This document shows, piece by piece, positions 7,674 through 15,794 of a stretch of 32,451 nucleotides of DNA (position 1 is its first letter; each line of letters begins with the position of its first letter). The position numbers and the translations under genes were made by a program. Source of the DNA: Candidatus Levyibacteriota bacterium. GTDB taxonomy: Bacteria; Patescibacteria; Microgenomatia; Levybacterales; UBA12049. Below the pieces are notes generated by a model. That model was not told the origin of the DNA, ran no database searches, and was given only the letters and a program-made list of their open reading frames with translations. The stretch lies in contig PPGL01000059.1 of assembly GCA_003173915.1 (NCBI GenBank), positions 1 to 32,451 on the forward strand, in the 5' to 3' direction.

Positions 7674-9845
7674 ATGCTTGTTCAACAAATTGCTGTACTT
7701 GCAGCAGGTTTTATTGACTTGTTTCTTGGGTTTTTAGTTATTTCTAGAAATTCAAAAGAATTAATCAACCGGGTCTTTTTACTCCTTTCGCTCTCTTACG
7801 CTTTTTGGTCTTTTTCTTTATTTTTTTACCAGAATCCTATTATCTTTTCTAGCTTTTTTTGGATTCGTCTAACATACGTGCTTGTTGTTGTATTTATTTC
7901 CTTTGTCCTTGTTTTCTCTTTTATTTTTCCAATTCGCGTGTCATCAAAGTTTTTTAAAATAGGGAGTTTTGTTGGAGTTACCTACATTCTTTTTAGTATA
8001 TGGTTACTTTTTTTTACGCCGTGGTTTGTTACACGTGTTGTTCATGATCCTCATAAAGGGCTACAGACAATTCTTGGTTCAGGATATCTGTGGTGGGGTG
8101 TCTACAGTTGGTTTCCATTAATCATTGCATCGCTTAACATTGCTGGCAAAACGAAAAAAGTAAATAGACTTGTGAAAATACAGATGAATTATTTCTGGGC
8201 TGCTTTTACCATATTTGGGATTGCGGTTTGTATTCCGGATGTTGTTATTCCTCTTATTTGGCATGATACTCGCTATTTTTATATTAGTCCTGTTTCTAAT
8301 TTTATTTTTAGTGGAACAGTCGCATACATTATTTTACGGCATAGATTTCTCGATGTTCGAAGGATTATTGCAAATGTACTGAGCCAAATATTTATTATCC
8401 TTGTTCTTGGAGTTCTTTATTCGACTATTGCCATTGCTATAGGGAAATATTTTTTTCCCAAGAATACAAATATCATGTATATTTTGGTGACTGTTGGTGT
8501 TTGTTTGGTAGTTCGTCTGATTACTCAACCCCTAGAACAAAGTGGTATCAAGCAGATGCAAAAACTGTTTTATAAAAAAAGATATGATAGAGAAGAAGTT
8601 TTACAGCAAGTGTCACACATGATTATTCAATCGCTTGATTTGTATGGGTTATCAACTTTATTGGCCAAATACTTAACTTCTATATTTAATACGCATAATG
8701 CGTCTGTTGTTGTTAGATCAAAAAAAGAAAGTAATATTTTTACTGTTTATTCTCTTGAGCCAATACGAAAAGTTGTTCATCGCTCAAAATCATTTGAAAA
8801 AATTCTTGAAGAAACAACAAGTAAATTTGTTATTACAGATGAATTGCCTGCAACAAATCCCGTTAAAAAATTCTTTCAGGATAGACATGTCGCGATATCT
8901 TCTCCTCTTTTCGTTAGAAAAGAACAAGTTGGATACCTAACTTTGTATGAAAAAAAAGATGATGAAATTTATACAGACTACGATTTCAAAACAATTGAAT
9001 TAATTTCCCCGTATGTTGCACTTGCCTTGCAAAATGTTTTACATCTTGAGGAGATAAAACAATTTAATAAGATTTTGCGAAAAGAAGTTAGTTATGCAAC
9101 AACAAAACTGCAAAAAGCGAATAATGCATTACTACAGCTGGATCACTTAAAAGATGAATTTATTTCTATGGCAAGCCACGAACTTCGAACTCCAACAACA
9201 GTAATAAAAAGTTTTTTATGGATTGTGCTCCATAAAGATACGTCTATTTCTCTAGAATCAAAAAAAAGGCTTGAAAGAATTTATGAACTTTCGACCCACA
9301 TGGGAAATCTTATTCGCGATATGCTTGATGTTTCTCTAATTGAAAGTGGCAAAATGCATTTGGCTCCTGAGCTTTTTAATATTTCTCAGTTAGTAAAAGA
9401 TACAATGGGAGAGATGGAAGCGACAATGAGGGAGCAACGGAAAATTGTTTTCTTAGGAAGTGATAACCATGTTGTGTATGCTGACAGAGATAAAATTTAT
9501 CAAGTTGTTGGAAATTTATTAACAAATGCCATTAAATATTCAAAGGCAAATGGGAAAATTACTGTGTCAATTTCTGAAAATGGGAAATATGTTAGTATTT
9601 CTGTAATTGACAATGGAATGGGAATTAGTAAGGAGAATATAAAAAAATTGTTTACAAAATTTGGTAAATTGCATAGTGTTCATTCTTCCGAAGGACAAAT
9701 TCCTGGAAGTGGATTGGGGTTGTACATTACAAAGCGTATTCTTGATTTTTCTTCTGGAACACTTTCTGTTAAATCAACACTTGGTCGTGGAAGTACCTTT
9801 ATGTTTACCCTTCCAAAGCAAACAAATAATGGTAAAATCTCCTAA
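7674..9845 (+). CDS. sensor histidine kinase with multi-pass membrane N-terminus and GAF-like domain
   Basis: 723 residues. Residues about 1-270 hold seven to eight hydrophobic helices, like the 7TM sensor region of some bacterial kinases. Residues about 300-460 resemble a GAF domain, and a short coiled coil leads into HisKA with the phospho-accepting His502 in SMASHELRTPTTVI. The HATPase_c domain shows the N box (GNLLTNAIKYSK), G1 (VIDNGMGIS), F box (LFTKFGKL) and G2 (GSGLGLYIT). It should autophosphorylate and pass the phosphate to a response regulator, but none is encoded in the window, so it is an orphan kinase. The start ATG directly follows TTTATAAAGG, which could serve as a weak ribosome site. 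It is 20 nt upstream of the DHH-like gene, which has its own promoter-like hexamer inside that gap. Confidence 0.9.
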   Translation: MLVQQIAVLAAGFIDLFLGFLVISRNSKELINRVFLLLSLSYAFWSFSLFFYQNPIIFSSFFWIRLTYVLVVVFISFVLVFSFIFPIRVSSKFFKIGSFVGVTYILFSIWLLFFTPWFVTRVVHDPHKGLQTILGSGYLWWGVYSWFPLIIASLNIAGKTKKVNRLVKIQMNYFWAAFTIFGIAVCIPDVVIPLIWHDTRYFYISPVSNFIFSGTVAYIILRHRFLDVRRIIANVLSQIFIILVLGVLYSTIAIAIGKYFFPKNTNIMYILVTVGVCLVVRLITQPLEQSGIKQMQKLFYKKRYDREEVLQQVSHMIIQSLDLYGLSTLLAKYLTSIFNTHNASVVVRSKKESNIFTVYSLEPIRKVVHRSKSFEKILEETTSKFVITDELPATNPVKKFFQDRHVAISSPLFVRKEQVGYLTLYEKKDDEIYTDYDFKTIELISPYVALALQNVLHLEEIKQFNKILRKEVSYATTKLQKANNALLQLDHLKDEFISMASHELRTPTTVIKSFLWIVLHKDTSISLESKKRLERIYELSTHMGNLIRDMLDVSLIESGKMHLAPELFNISQLVKDTMGEMEATMREQRKIVFLGSDNHVVYADRDKIYQVVGNLLTNAIKYSKANGKITVSISENGKYVSISVIDNGMGISKENIKKLFTKFGKLHSVHSSEGQIPGSGLGLYITKRILDFSSGTLSVKSTLGRGSTFMFTLPKQTNNGKIS

Positions 9846-9852
9846 GCTAAGG

Positions 9853-9858
9853 TATACT
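9853..9858 (+). promoter_or_regulatory. -10 hexamer for a near-leaderless start
   Basis: TATACT ends 7 nt before the ATG at 9866, so transcription would begin at or within one or two bases of the start codon. No convincing -35 box is seen. Confidence 0.5.
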
Positions 9859-9865
9859 TACTCTT

Positions 9866-10786
9866 ATGAAAATCATTGTAACGCACAGCAGTCCTGATTG
9901 GGATGCGATTGCTTCTGTATGGGTATTAAAACGATTTTTGCCTGGGTGGGAAAATGCATCAGTGCAATTTGTTCCTGCAGGACAGCGTGTCGCCCCTTTA
10001 AAAGGTGAGAGTGCAATAGAGCATATTGGTAGTGATGAAGTAATTCATGTAGATACAGGAATGGGACCACTTGATCATCATCAGACATCGGATATGGATG
10101 TCTGTGGTGCAAGTAGAAGTTGGGATTATGTGAAAGGTGAGAATTCAGAATTTAGAGTTCAGAACGAAAAAACAAAAGATAGGGTAGAAGCTATTGATAG
10201 AATTATAAAAATTGTTGTTGCGATAGATCATTTCCAAGAAGTTTTTTGGCAAGATGCATCAGCAGATTATTATGAATTTTCACTGCTTGGGCTTTTAGAT
10301 GGTCTTAAAATTCAAAAACCAAATGATGATGAGTTTTATATGATGTTTGGCATGGAATGTCTTGATGGACTGACTCATCAATTCGAAAACCGTATTTGGG
10401 CCGAACAAGAAATTAAAAAAGGAAAAGAATTTCAAACACGATTTGGAAAAGGCATTGCTTTTGAAACACTTAACGATACTGTCATAAAACTCTCTCAAAA
10501 GATGGGGTATGTCATTGTTATTCGTAAAGATCCGCGCAAAGGGTATGTTCGAATAAAAGCGCGACCTGCACGAAATAGCAAATTGTCAGACTCCAGCTCG
10601 AAAAATAGCGAAGAAGCAATAGATCTTACCTTGGTGTACGAACAACTTTCCAAAATGGATCCGAATGCAACATGGTTTTTACATGTTTCTAAAAAAATGC
10701 TCTTGAATGGTACGCCCAAAAATCCTACAATGGTACCAACAACGTTGAGTTTGGATCAGATAATTAATGTTGTGAAGAATATATAG
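9866..10786 (+). CDS. DHH-like phosphoesterase family protein (MYG1-type motifs)
   Basis: 306 residues. The N-terminal motif THSSPDWDAIAS and the later HVDTGMGPLDHHQ are metal-binding signatures of the DHH superfamily; the pairing of an HxxxD/DA motif with D-HHQ recalls the MYG1/UPF0160 group of nucleases. Members cleave phosphodiester bonds in RNA, nanoRNA or cyclic dinucleotides. A single target cannot be named. At residues about 92-100 a stretch encoded by GAATTCAGAATTTAGAGTTC interrupts the fold; the same string type occurs in the proS leader. The C-terminus (DPNATWFLHVSKKMLLNG) looks like a separate small domain. Start chosen at the ATG 7 nt after a TATACT box. Confidence 0.65.
   Translation: MKIIVTHSSPDWDAIASVWVLKRFLPGWENASVQFVPAGQRVAPLKGESAIEHIGSDEVIHVDTGMGPLDHHQTSDMDVCGASRSWDYVKGENSEFRVQNEKTKDRVEAIDRIIKIVVAIDHFQEVFWQDASADYYEFSLLGLLDGLKIQKPNDDEFYMMFGMECLDGLTHQFENRIWAEQEIKKGKEFQTRFGKGIAFETLNDTVIKLSQKMGYVIVIRKDPRKGYVRIKARPARNSKLSDSSSKNSEEAIDLTLVYEQLSKMDPNATWFLHVSKKMLLNGTPKNPTMVPTTLSLDQIINVVKNI
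10141..10164. repeat. short repeat GAATTCAGAA/TTTAGAGTTCAGAA inside the DHH-like gene
   Basis: GAATTCAGAATTTAGAGTTC is followed by AGAA. The blocks TTTAGAGTTCAGAA and GAATTCAGAA also occur, in the other order, at 3532-3560 in the T-box antiterminator loop. Here they are translated in frame (SEFRVQN) at about residue 92. Confidence 0.5.
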
Positions 10787-10828
10787 CCAATAGCAAATAG
10801 TTCATGGTTCATAGTTATTATTATTTAT

Positions 10829-11158
10829 ATGACTGATTGTCTTTTTTGTAAGTTTGCAAATAAGGAAATAGAAAAAAAATTCACCTTCGAAGATGACCTT
10901 ATTATGGTTTTTCCTGATATTAGGCCAATTAAGCCTGTTCATCTGCTTGTTGTTCCCAAGGAGCATATTCCTGACTTTACCGCTCTTGAAGATGACAAGC
11001 TTCTGGGAAGAGTCAGGCACGTTATTCAACAAATGGTTAAAAATCAGGAGATAGAAAATTCAGGTTATAGGATTGTTGTCAATGCTGGGGGAGCACAGGC
11101 CATTGATCATCTGCATTTCCATGTGACTGGTCCATGGGGCAAGGCTGCAGACTTATAG
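10829..11158 (+). CDS. HIT family nucleotide-binding hydrolase
   Basis: 109 residues, normal for the HinT branch. The catalytic histidine triad is seen in DHLHFHVTG near the C-terminus, and the N-terminal DCLFCKFANKEI is the usual start with two Cys. Family members hydrolyse AMP-lysine and other nucleoside phosphoramidates. The fold elements KPVHLLVVPKEHIP and GYRIVVNAGGAQA are conserved. The 42-nt gap before it has short direct repeats (GTTCATGGTTCATAGTT) and an AT-rich stretch but no clear Shine-Dalgarno sequence. It is followed by the separately promoted ribosomal protein S21 gene. Confidence 0.93.
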   Translation: MTDCLFCKFANKEIEKKFTFEDDLIMVFPDIRPIKPVHLLVVPKEHIPDFTALEDDKLLGRVRHVIQQMVKNQEIENSGYRIVVNAGGAQAIDHLHFHVTGPWGKAADL

Positions 11159-11214
11159 TTTAATTTTCCCTCAAAACAAGAGTGATTCCTTCGCTTTCAC
11201 TAAAATTTTTTCCG

Positions 11215-11223
11215 TGCTATAAT
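11215..11223 (+). promoter_or_regulatory. extended -10 promoter of rpsU
   Basis: TGcTATAAT (11215-11223) is a consensus extended -10; the -35 region is weak (TTTCAC, 11195-11200). Transcription should start near 11230, giving a leader of about 55 nt, long enough for the strong ribosome site. Confidence 0.65.
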
Positions 11224-11285
11224 AAGAATTGCCTTCAACGAATGTTACAATTGTGTAAATACGTGAAAGGGGGTGTTTGTACTAT

Positions 11286-11471
11286 ATGGTTAAAGTAAAA
11301 AAGATGCCTGGAGACAGCGACGACAGTCTTATTCGAAAATTCTTGAAAAAAGTGATGAATGATGGTGTGCTTTTAGAAGCAAAACGTCGACAATTTCATC
11401 TTAAGCCCTCTGCTGCGAGAAAACAAAAGAAAAAAGATAGACAAATGGCTCGTGCAGCAGCTCGCTGGTAA
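11286..11471 (+). CDS. rpsU: 30S ribosomal protein bS21
   Basis: 61 residues in the 11286 reading: MVKVKKMPGDSDDSLIRKFL, then a Lys/Arg-rich helical tail ending RAAARW. bS21 binds the small subunit near the anti-Shine-Dalgarno helix and helps initiation. I place the start at the ATG at 11286 rather than the in-frame TTG at 11277. The strong ribosome site AAGGGGGTG (11267-11275) sits 10 nt before this ATG but would nearly touch the TTG. This is one of few genes here with a good Shine-Dalgarno sequence. ybeY follows. Confidence 0.93.
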   Translation: MVKVKKMPGDSDDSLIRKFLKKVMNDGVLLEAKRRQFHLKPSAARKQKKKDRQMARAAARW

Positions 11472-11539
11472 AATAAGCATCATGAATCAAGAGTCGAAAG
11501 TTAAGAAAATTGCCTCAGTGTATTCTTGGTTTCGTTCTT

Positions 11540-11935
11540 ATGAAAAATAACAGCAATGTAACTATTCTGCTTTTTGTTGAAAGTAGATATAAGGTAAATC
11601 GAAAACGGATTAAAAATAAAATTATAGAAACACTTGCTGCCCAACATATAAAAGGTCCGGTTGAGGTTTCTGTTGCATTTGTTGGGGACAGAAAGATGCG
11701 AGAATTGTCAAAAACGTACAAAGGAGAAGACCGAACACGAAATATTCTTTCTTTTTCTCTTCATGAAGGCGAGCCAACGATTCTCCCAACTGATAAATTA
11801 CGTCTGGGGGACATTGTGATTTCCTATCCATTTCTTATTAGAGAAGCAGCGGAGGAAGAAGAACTCGTTGATGATAGAGCAGATATGCTTGTCGAGCATG
11901 GATTGTTGCATTTATTGGGGCTGCATCATGAGTAA
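11540..11935 (+). CDS. ybeY: endoribonuclease YbeY, C-terminally short
   Basis: 131 residues from the ATG at 11540; an in-frame TTG at 11510 would add 10 unlikely residues. YbeY is a zinc-dependent RNase for 16S rRNA 3' maturation and ribosome quality control. The fold blocks VSVAFVGDRKMRELSKTYKG, NILSFS and LGDIVIS are present. The zinc motif reads HGLLHLLGLHH (residues 120-130): His120, His124 and His130 are the three ligands, and the usual Asp before the last His is His129. The protein stops one residue after the motif, whereas relatives usually continue for 15-20 more as a C-terminal helix. An inverted repeat begins within 5 nt after the stop, so the end may have been lost to it. Confidence 0.85.
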   Translation: MKNNSNVTILLFVESRYKVNRKRIKNKIIETLAAQHIKGPVEVSVAFVGDRKMRELSKTYKGEDRTRNILSFSLHEGEPTILPTDKLRLGDIVISYPFLIREAAEEEELVDDRADMLVEHGLLHLLGLHHE

Positions 11936-11939
11936 ATGA

Positions 11940-12027
11940 AATACTACAAATAATACCAATTTCAAATACTACTAATATCGTTACTAATTGACATTTGTTA
12001 TTTGATATTTGTAGTATTGGTAGTATT
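11940..12027. repeat. inverted repeat with four AATACTAC octamers before dnaX
   Basis: ATACTACAAATA (11941-11952) is perfectly complementary to TATTTGTAGTAT (12006-12017). The octamer AATACTAC occurs at 11940-11947 and 11965-11972, and its complement GTAGTATT at 12011-12018 and 12020-12027. It fills most of the 115-nt gap between ybeY and dnaX and overlaps the dnaX -10 box. Confidence 0.7.
11988..12017 (+). promoter_or_regulatory. candidate dnaX promoter inside the inverted repeat
   Basis: TTGACA (11988-11993), 18 nt, TAGTAT (12012-12017). The -10 lies within one of the GTAGTATT octamers, so a protein binding them would block transcription. Expected start is near 12024, followed by AAAGGAG (12037-12043) and ATG at 12051. 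Confidence 0.5.
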
Positions 12028-12050
12028 CTTCGACTGAAAGGAGATGCATT

Positions 12051-13601
12051 ATGGTGTATTACTTAAAATATCGTCCACAAACAATTAGTGATTTGGATAG
12101 TACCAAACTACGAGAAACACTGTATTCAGTTCTCAGACCTGTTGCTGTAGAACAAAGTGGTTCAACGCTTGTCAAGCAAGCGAACTCCTCCTTTCAGTCG
12201 TCCGTTCCCCACGCATTTTTGTTTACCGGTCCAAAAGGACTTGGCAAAACATCAACAGCGCGTATTGTTGCAAAAGTGGTTAACTGTCTGCATACGGGTG
12301 ATAGTTCTCAATCTAGTAAAAGTTCTAAGGAAGAGAATCGGTCTATTGAGCCGGATAATACTTGCACACAATGTGTTTCTATTACCAACGGAACAAATAT
12401 GGATGTTTTAGAAATTGATGGAGCATCAAATCGTGGCATTGATGAGATTCGCGATTTGCGGGAAAGAGTTAGGTTGGCTCCTTCTGCAGCGCATAAAAAA
12501 GTTTACATTATAGACGAAGTACACATGCTGACAACAGAAGCATTTAATGCACTCCTTAAAACAGTTGAAGAACCACCGAGTCACGTTGTCTTTATCTTTT
12601 GTACAACAGAGCCGCAAAAAGTTCCAGATACAATTCTTTCGCGATGTTTCCATATTTCTTTTGCAACTGCAACAGAGGATGAGATTGTTCATTCGCTGGA
12701 AAGGATTGTACAAGGAGAAAAAATTTCTATTTCCACAGATGCACTTAAAAAAATTGCACATTTATCAGACGGAGGATTTCGAGATGGCGCAAAGCTCTTA
12801 GAAGAAGTTGTTGCTCTTTCTAGAGATAAAAAAATAACTGTAGAGATTGTTGAAGACACGCTGCATATTAGTGGGCTTTCATCATATATTACATCACTGC
12901 TCGAAGCGCTTGCTGAAAAAAATGCACAAAAAGGAATCGCTGTTTTGTCAGAAGTTGTACAACAAGGAGGGGATATGAAGTTTTTTTTGCAAGAGGTTTT
13001 GCAAACACTGCACATACTGCTTCTTGCAAAAGTAGGAGTGAGAAAAGAAACATCTACTCTTTTAGAAAAATTTTCACTTGAGGAGATAGAACAACTTCTG
13101 TCTCTTTTTTCTGACAGTATCCAACAAATAAAATATGCAGCAATTGCACAATTGCCACTCGAGCTTATTGTTATCGGATGGGCTCGTCAAAACAAGGTAG
13201 ATGTAATAATTCAAAATAATAATACTCAGCCAACAATTGAGACACTTATTCGTAAAGAGAAGAATTTAAAAGTGCATAATTTGCTTTATCCAAAAGACCA
13301 AAAACCCAAAAAAATCAAAGAAGATGCAGACCAACCAGAAATTACTTCTCATTCCAATACTTCAGAGACGCTTATGGAAAATATTATTTATAAAGTAAAA
13401 TCAATCAATGCGTCAGTTGCTGGAGTGCTTCGTGGATGTGTAATTTTAACTGTTAGCGACAAAGAAATTATTTTTGAAACTGCCTATAAATTTCATAAAG
13501 AGCGGTTGGAAGAAGCAAAAACATATGCGATAATAGAAAAAGTTATACGAGAAGTAACAGGCAAACCATTACAGGTGAGAGTTCAATTAAAAAAGTCCTA
13601 G
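12051..13601 (+). CDS. dnaX: DNA polymerase III subunit gamma/tau
   Basis: 516 residues; the clamp-loader AAA+ ATPase. Walker A is GPKGLGKT (residues 60-67), Walker B VYIIDEVHML, sensor 1 FIFCTTEPQKVPDTILSRC. The zinc module normally has four Cys (NC plus CxxCxxC); here only Cys79, Cys105 and Cys108 remain, and the first of the triple is Asp. A Ser-rich insert of about 20 residues lies between Cys79 and Cys105, and another (QSGSTLVKQANSSFQSS) precedes Walker A. Residues about 380-516 are a tau-like tail. A strong Shine-Dalgarno AAAGGAG lies 7 nt before the ATG. Followed 96 nt later by ybaB, the common partner. Confidence 0.95.
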   Translation: MVYYLKYRPQTISDLDSTKLRETLYSVLRPVAVEQSGSTLVKQANSSFQSSVPHAFLFTGPKGLGKTSTARIVAKVVNCLHTGDSSQSSKSSKEENRSIEPDNTCTQCVSITNGTNMDVLEIDGASNRGIDEIRDLRERVRLAPSAAHKKVYIIDEVHMLTTEAFNALLKTVEEPPSHVVFIFCTTEPQKVPDTILSRCFHISFATATEDEIVHSLERIVQGEKISISTDALKKIAHLSDGGFRDGAKLLEEVVALSRDKKITVEIVEDTLHISGLSSYITSLLEALAEKNAQKGIAVLSEVVQQGGDMKFFLQEVLQTLHILLLAKVGVRKETSTLLEKFSLEEIEQLLSLFSDSIQQIKYAAIAQLPLELIVIGWARQNKVDVIIQNNNTQPTIETLIRKEKNLKVHNLLYPKDQKPKKIKEDADQPEITSHSNTSETLMENIIYKVKSINASVAGVLRGCVILTVSDKEIIFETAYKFHKERLEEAKTYAIIEKVIREVTGKPLQVRVQLKKS

Positions 13602-13697
13602 ATCTAAGTATTTAGATTACTCAGATCAATTTGTGTTTGTACACGAGAAAGATTTTTAAAGGTATAAAAATAAAGAAAGGTGGTGAGTTAACGATAT

Positions 13698-13976
13698 ATG
13701 TTTAATCCATTACAAGGTCTTGGCGATTTAAAAAAAATGCGCGATCAGGCAATGGCAATCCAGAAAGAGCTCCAAAAAGAGCAAGTTTCTGTTGATAAGC
13801 GAGGTGTAAAGGTTGTTATTTCAGGAGATCAAAAAATTCTTTCCATCGAAGTAAACGATAGATCAGATGATGATGTAAAAGAAGCAATAAACGAAGCAAT
13901 CAAGAAATCTCAAGAAGTAGCGGCAAAAAAGCTTGCTCAAATGGGAGGCGGGCTTGGTGGACTTTTAGGAAGATAG
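13698..13976 (+). CDS. ybaB: YbaB/EbfC family nucleoid-associated protein
   Basis: 92 residues, a little shorter than the usual 100-110. N-terminal MFNPLQGLGDLKKMRDQA and helix IQKELQKEQV are followed by the beta strands VKVVISGDQKILSIEV and a C-terminal helix ending in a Gly-rich tail (GGGLGGLLGR). The family forms DNA-binding dimers. The ribosome site AAAGGTGGTGA is strong. Position after dnaX is the widespread arrangement; recR, normally next, is 4.4 kb downstream behind the two prs genes. A small hairpin (ATCTAA-GTAT-TTAGAT, from about 13602) with no T-run lies between dnaX and ybaB. Confidence 0.93.
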   Translation: MFNPLQGLGDLKKMRDQAMAIQKELQKEQVSVDKRGVKVVISGDQKILSIEVNDRSDDDVKEAINEAIKKSQEVAAKKLAQMGGGLGGLLGR

Positions 13977-14026
13977 CTAAAAACTTAGCTTGCTAGTCTT
14001 TTCTAAAGGAAGTAAGCACTTCGTGC

Positions 14027-14055
14027 TTGATTCTATCATGCTTTCTTGCTACAAT
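14027..14055 (+). promoter_or_regulatory. promoter of the first prs gene
   Basis: TTGATT (14027-14032), 17 nt, TACAAT (14050-14055), with the extended TG one base upstream. Start expected near 14062, leaving a 20-nt leader. Just upstream is a hairpin, AAGCAC-TTC-GTGCTT, without a T-run. Confidence 0.65.
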
Positions 14056-14081
14056 CCAAGTATATCCTATAAAGATATTTT

Positions 14082-15062
14082 ATGAATCAAGGACAGTCTG
14101 AACAGACACCAGATTCCAATGGATATATTCTTCTTTCTGGAAGAAGCAATCCGCAACTTGCACAAAGTGTTGCGGATATTTTAGGTAAGCAACTTTGGCA
14201 ACCAATATCTAGTTTTGCAGATGGAGAAATAAGGGTAAAAGGTATTCCAAATCTTCGCCGCCGCCACGTTTTTATTATTCAACCAACCTCTTTTCCTGTA
14301 AACGATCACATTATGGAGCTTGTTCTTATGATAGATGCAGCAAAGCGTGCTTCTGCACGTGAAGTTATTGCTGTTATGCCATATTTTGGTTACTGTCGAC
14401 AAGATAGAAAAGAAATGCCTAGAGTCCCAATTAGCTCATCTGTTATCGCAAATATGATAGAACATGCCGGAGCAGATAGGATTTTGACGCTTGACATTCA
14501 TTCCGAGCAAGCTGAAGGATTTGTTACCATTCCTTGGGATAATTTGTATGGAAGCTATACACTTTTGCCCGCAATTAAAGACTTAGGTCTTCAAAATTTA
14601 GTTGTTGCATCACCTGACAAAGGAGGAATGGTACGAGCAACTGCGTATGCAAGTAGGCTATCGGCAACAGGAATTGCAACAGTGTATAAAGAGCGAGATA
14701 TTAATTTAAATAATGTTTCTTCTGCTCTTGGCATGATTGGTGATGTGAAAGGAAAAGACGTTTTAATTGTTGATGATCTTGTTGATACCGCAGGCACTGT
14801 TGTAAATGCAGCAAATTATATGAAAAAATCTGGAGCAAAAAGAATTGTAGTTGCTGCAACACACGGTCTTTTTAATAATAATGCAATGGAGAAAATTACT
14901 AATTCGGCAATAGAGAAGGTAATTGTTACCGATAGTACGCATATGCAAGACGAGGTTGTCAGTAATCCAAAGGTACATATTGTATCTGTTGCTCCGCTGC
15001 TTGCTGCCGCAGTCCAGAGGGTGAGAACAGGAGAATCCCTTAGCAAAGATCTTATTTTATAA
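14082..15062 (+). CDS. prs: ribose-phosphate pyrophosphokinase, bacterial type
   Basis: 326 residues. Makes PRPP from ribose 5-phosphate and ATP for purine, pyrimidine, His, Trp and NAD synthesis. Class I signatures: PVNDHIMELVLMIDAAKRAS, the catalytic flexible region YFGYCRQDRKEMPRVPI, LTLDIHSEQAEGF, and the PRPP loop VDDLVDTAGT. A 15-residue polar N-terminal extension precedes the normal start YILLSGRSNPQLA. It has its own promoter and opens the block prs, HAD, EEP-HAD, second prs. A second, different PRPP synthetase is encoded 2.1 kb downstream. Confidence 0.95.
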   Translation: MNQGQSEQTPDSNGYILLSGRSNPQLAQSVADILGKQLWQPISSFADGEIRVKGIPNLRRRHVFIIQPTSFPVNDHIMELVLMIDAAKRASAREVIAVMPYFGYCRQDRKEMPRVPISSSVIANMIEHAGADRILTLDIHSEQAEGFVTIPWDNLYGSYTLLPAIKDLGLQNLVVASPDKGGMVRATAYASRLSATGIATVYKERDINLNNVSSALGMIGDVKGKDVLIVDDLVDTAGTVVNAANYMKKSGAKRIVVAATHGLFNNNAMEKITNSAIEKVIVTDSTHMQDEVVSNPKVHIVSVAPLLAAAVQRVRTGESLSKDLIL

Positions 15063-15136
15063 CAAATTGGTTGTTTACTGTTTGCAGGGAATGATCCTCC
15101 TTTGTTTAACTCGTTCAACTATAAATAAACATACGT

Positions 15137-15790
15137 ATGATTACATCTGTTATTTTTGACATGGATGGAGTTATTATTGATAGCGAACCGATCACATCAA
15201 AAACATATGATATTCTCTTAAGATCTATGGGGAAGACTCCAAAGTTGCAGCATCATGGACTAATTCATACTCCCGGAGTGCGAGGGGATGATGTCTGGAA
15301 AGAAATTATGGAAGAGTATAATCTTGAGGGAAATATTGAAGAGTTACGAAAAATGCGAAGAGATACGTTTTTACAACTTTTAGAAGATACTGTTGAGCCA
15401 ATGAAAGGGGTACGAGAATGCATCGGAATGCTTTCTTCACATGCAGTAAAGCTTGCTATTGCGTCGGGCTCAGACCGAAATATAATTACACATATTCTTG
15501 CAAAGTTTGGGCTTACCAAATTTTTTCCAGTTATTGTGTCTGGAAACGATGTAACAAAAGGCAAACCAGATCCTGAATGTTTTATAAAAGCAGCAACACA
15601 GATGGGAGTAAGTGCAAAAGAGTGTGTTGTTATTGAAGATGGACAACCAGGAGTGATTGCAGCAAAAAAAGCAGGAATGAAAGTGATTGCTGTGTCACAT
15701 CAATTTAGCAAACATCATGATTTTTCTCAGGCAGATTTAGTGGTAAAATCTCTGGAAGAAGTTACTATGGTAACACTTGCGTCATTATAA
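15137..15790 (+). CDS. HAD-superfamily hydrolase, beta-phosphoglucomutase/phosphatase-like
   Basis: 217 residues. HAD motif I is FDMDGVIIDSEP with nucleophile Asp8 and acid Asp10; motif II is IASGSD; the motif III Lys is in GKPDPECF; and motif IV is VIEDGQPGV. The helical cap after motif I places it with the beta-phosphoglucomutase/GPH-like group. Substrate unknown; sugar or nucleoside phosphates are typical. It lies between the first prs and the EEP-HAD fusion, whose ATG starts 4 nt after this stop, so the two are likely cotranslated. There is no ribosome site worth noting before the ATG. Confidence 0.85.
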   Translation: MITSVIFDMDGVIIDSEPITSKTYDILLRSMGKTPKLQHHGLIHTPGVRGDDVWKEIMEEYNLEGNIEELRKMRRDTFLQLLEDTVEPMKGVRECIGMLSSHAVKLAIASGSDRNIITHILAKFGLTKFFPVIVSGNDVTKGKPDPECFIKAATQMGVSAKECVVIEDGQPGVIAAKKAGMKVIAVSHQFSKHHDFSQADLVVKSLEEVTMVTLASL

Positions 15791-15794
15791 TAGT

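Noticed and set aside
11277..11285. Upstream TTG start for bS21
   Set aside because: It would leave only a 1-nt gap to the Shine-Dalgarno sequence; the ATG at 11286 is better spaced and gives the normal N-terminus.
11482..11550. Small frame MNQESKVKKIASVYSWFRSY... (22 codons) after rpsU
   Set aside because: Too short, overlaps the ybeY start in another frame, and has no ribosome site.
13290..13330. Possible -1 frameshift site in dnaX (CCCAAAAAAATC)
   Set aside because: The phase does not fit an X XXY YYZ heptamer and the -1 frame runs about 90 nt before a stop; no stimulatory hairpin or Shine-Dalgarno sequence is seen.
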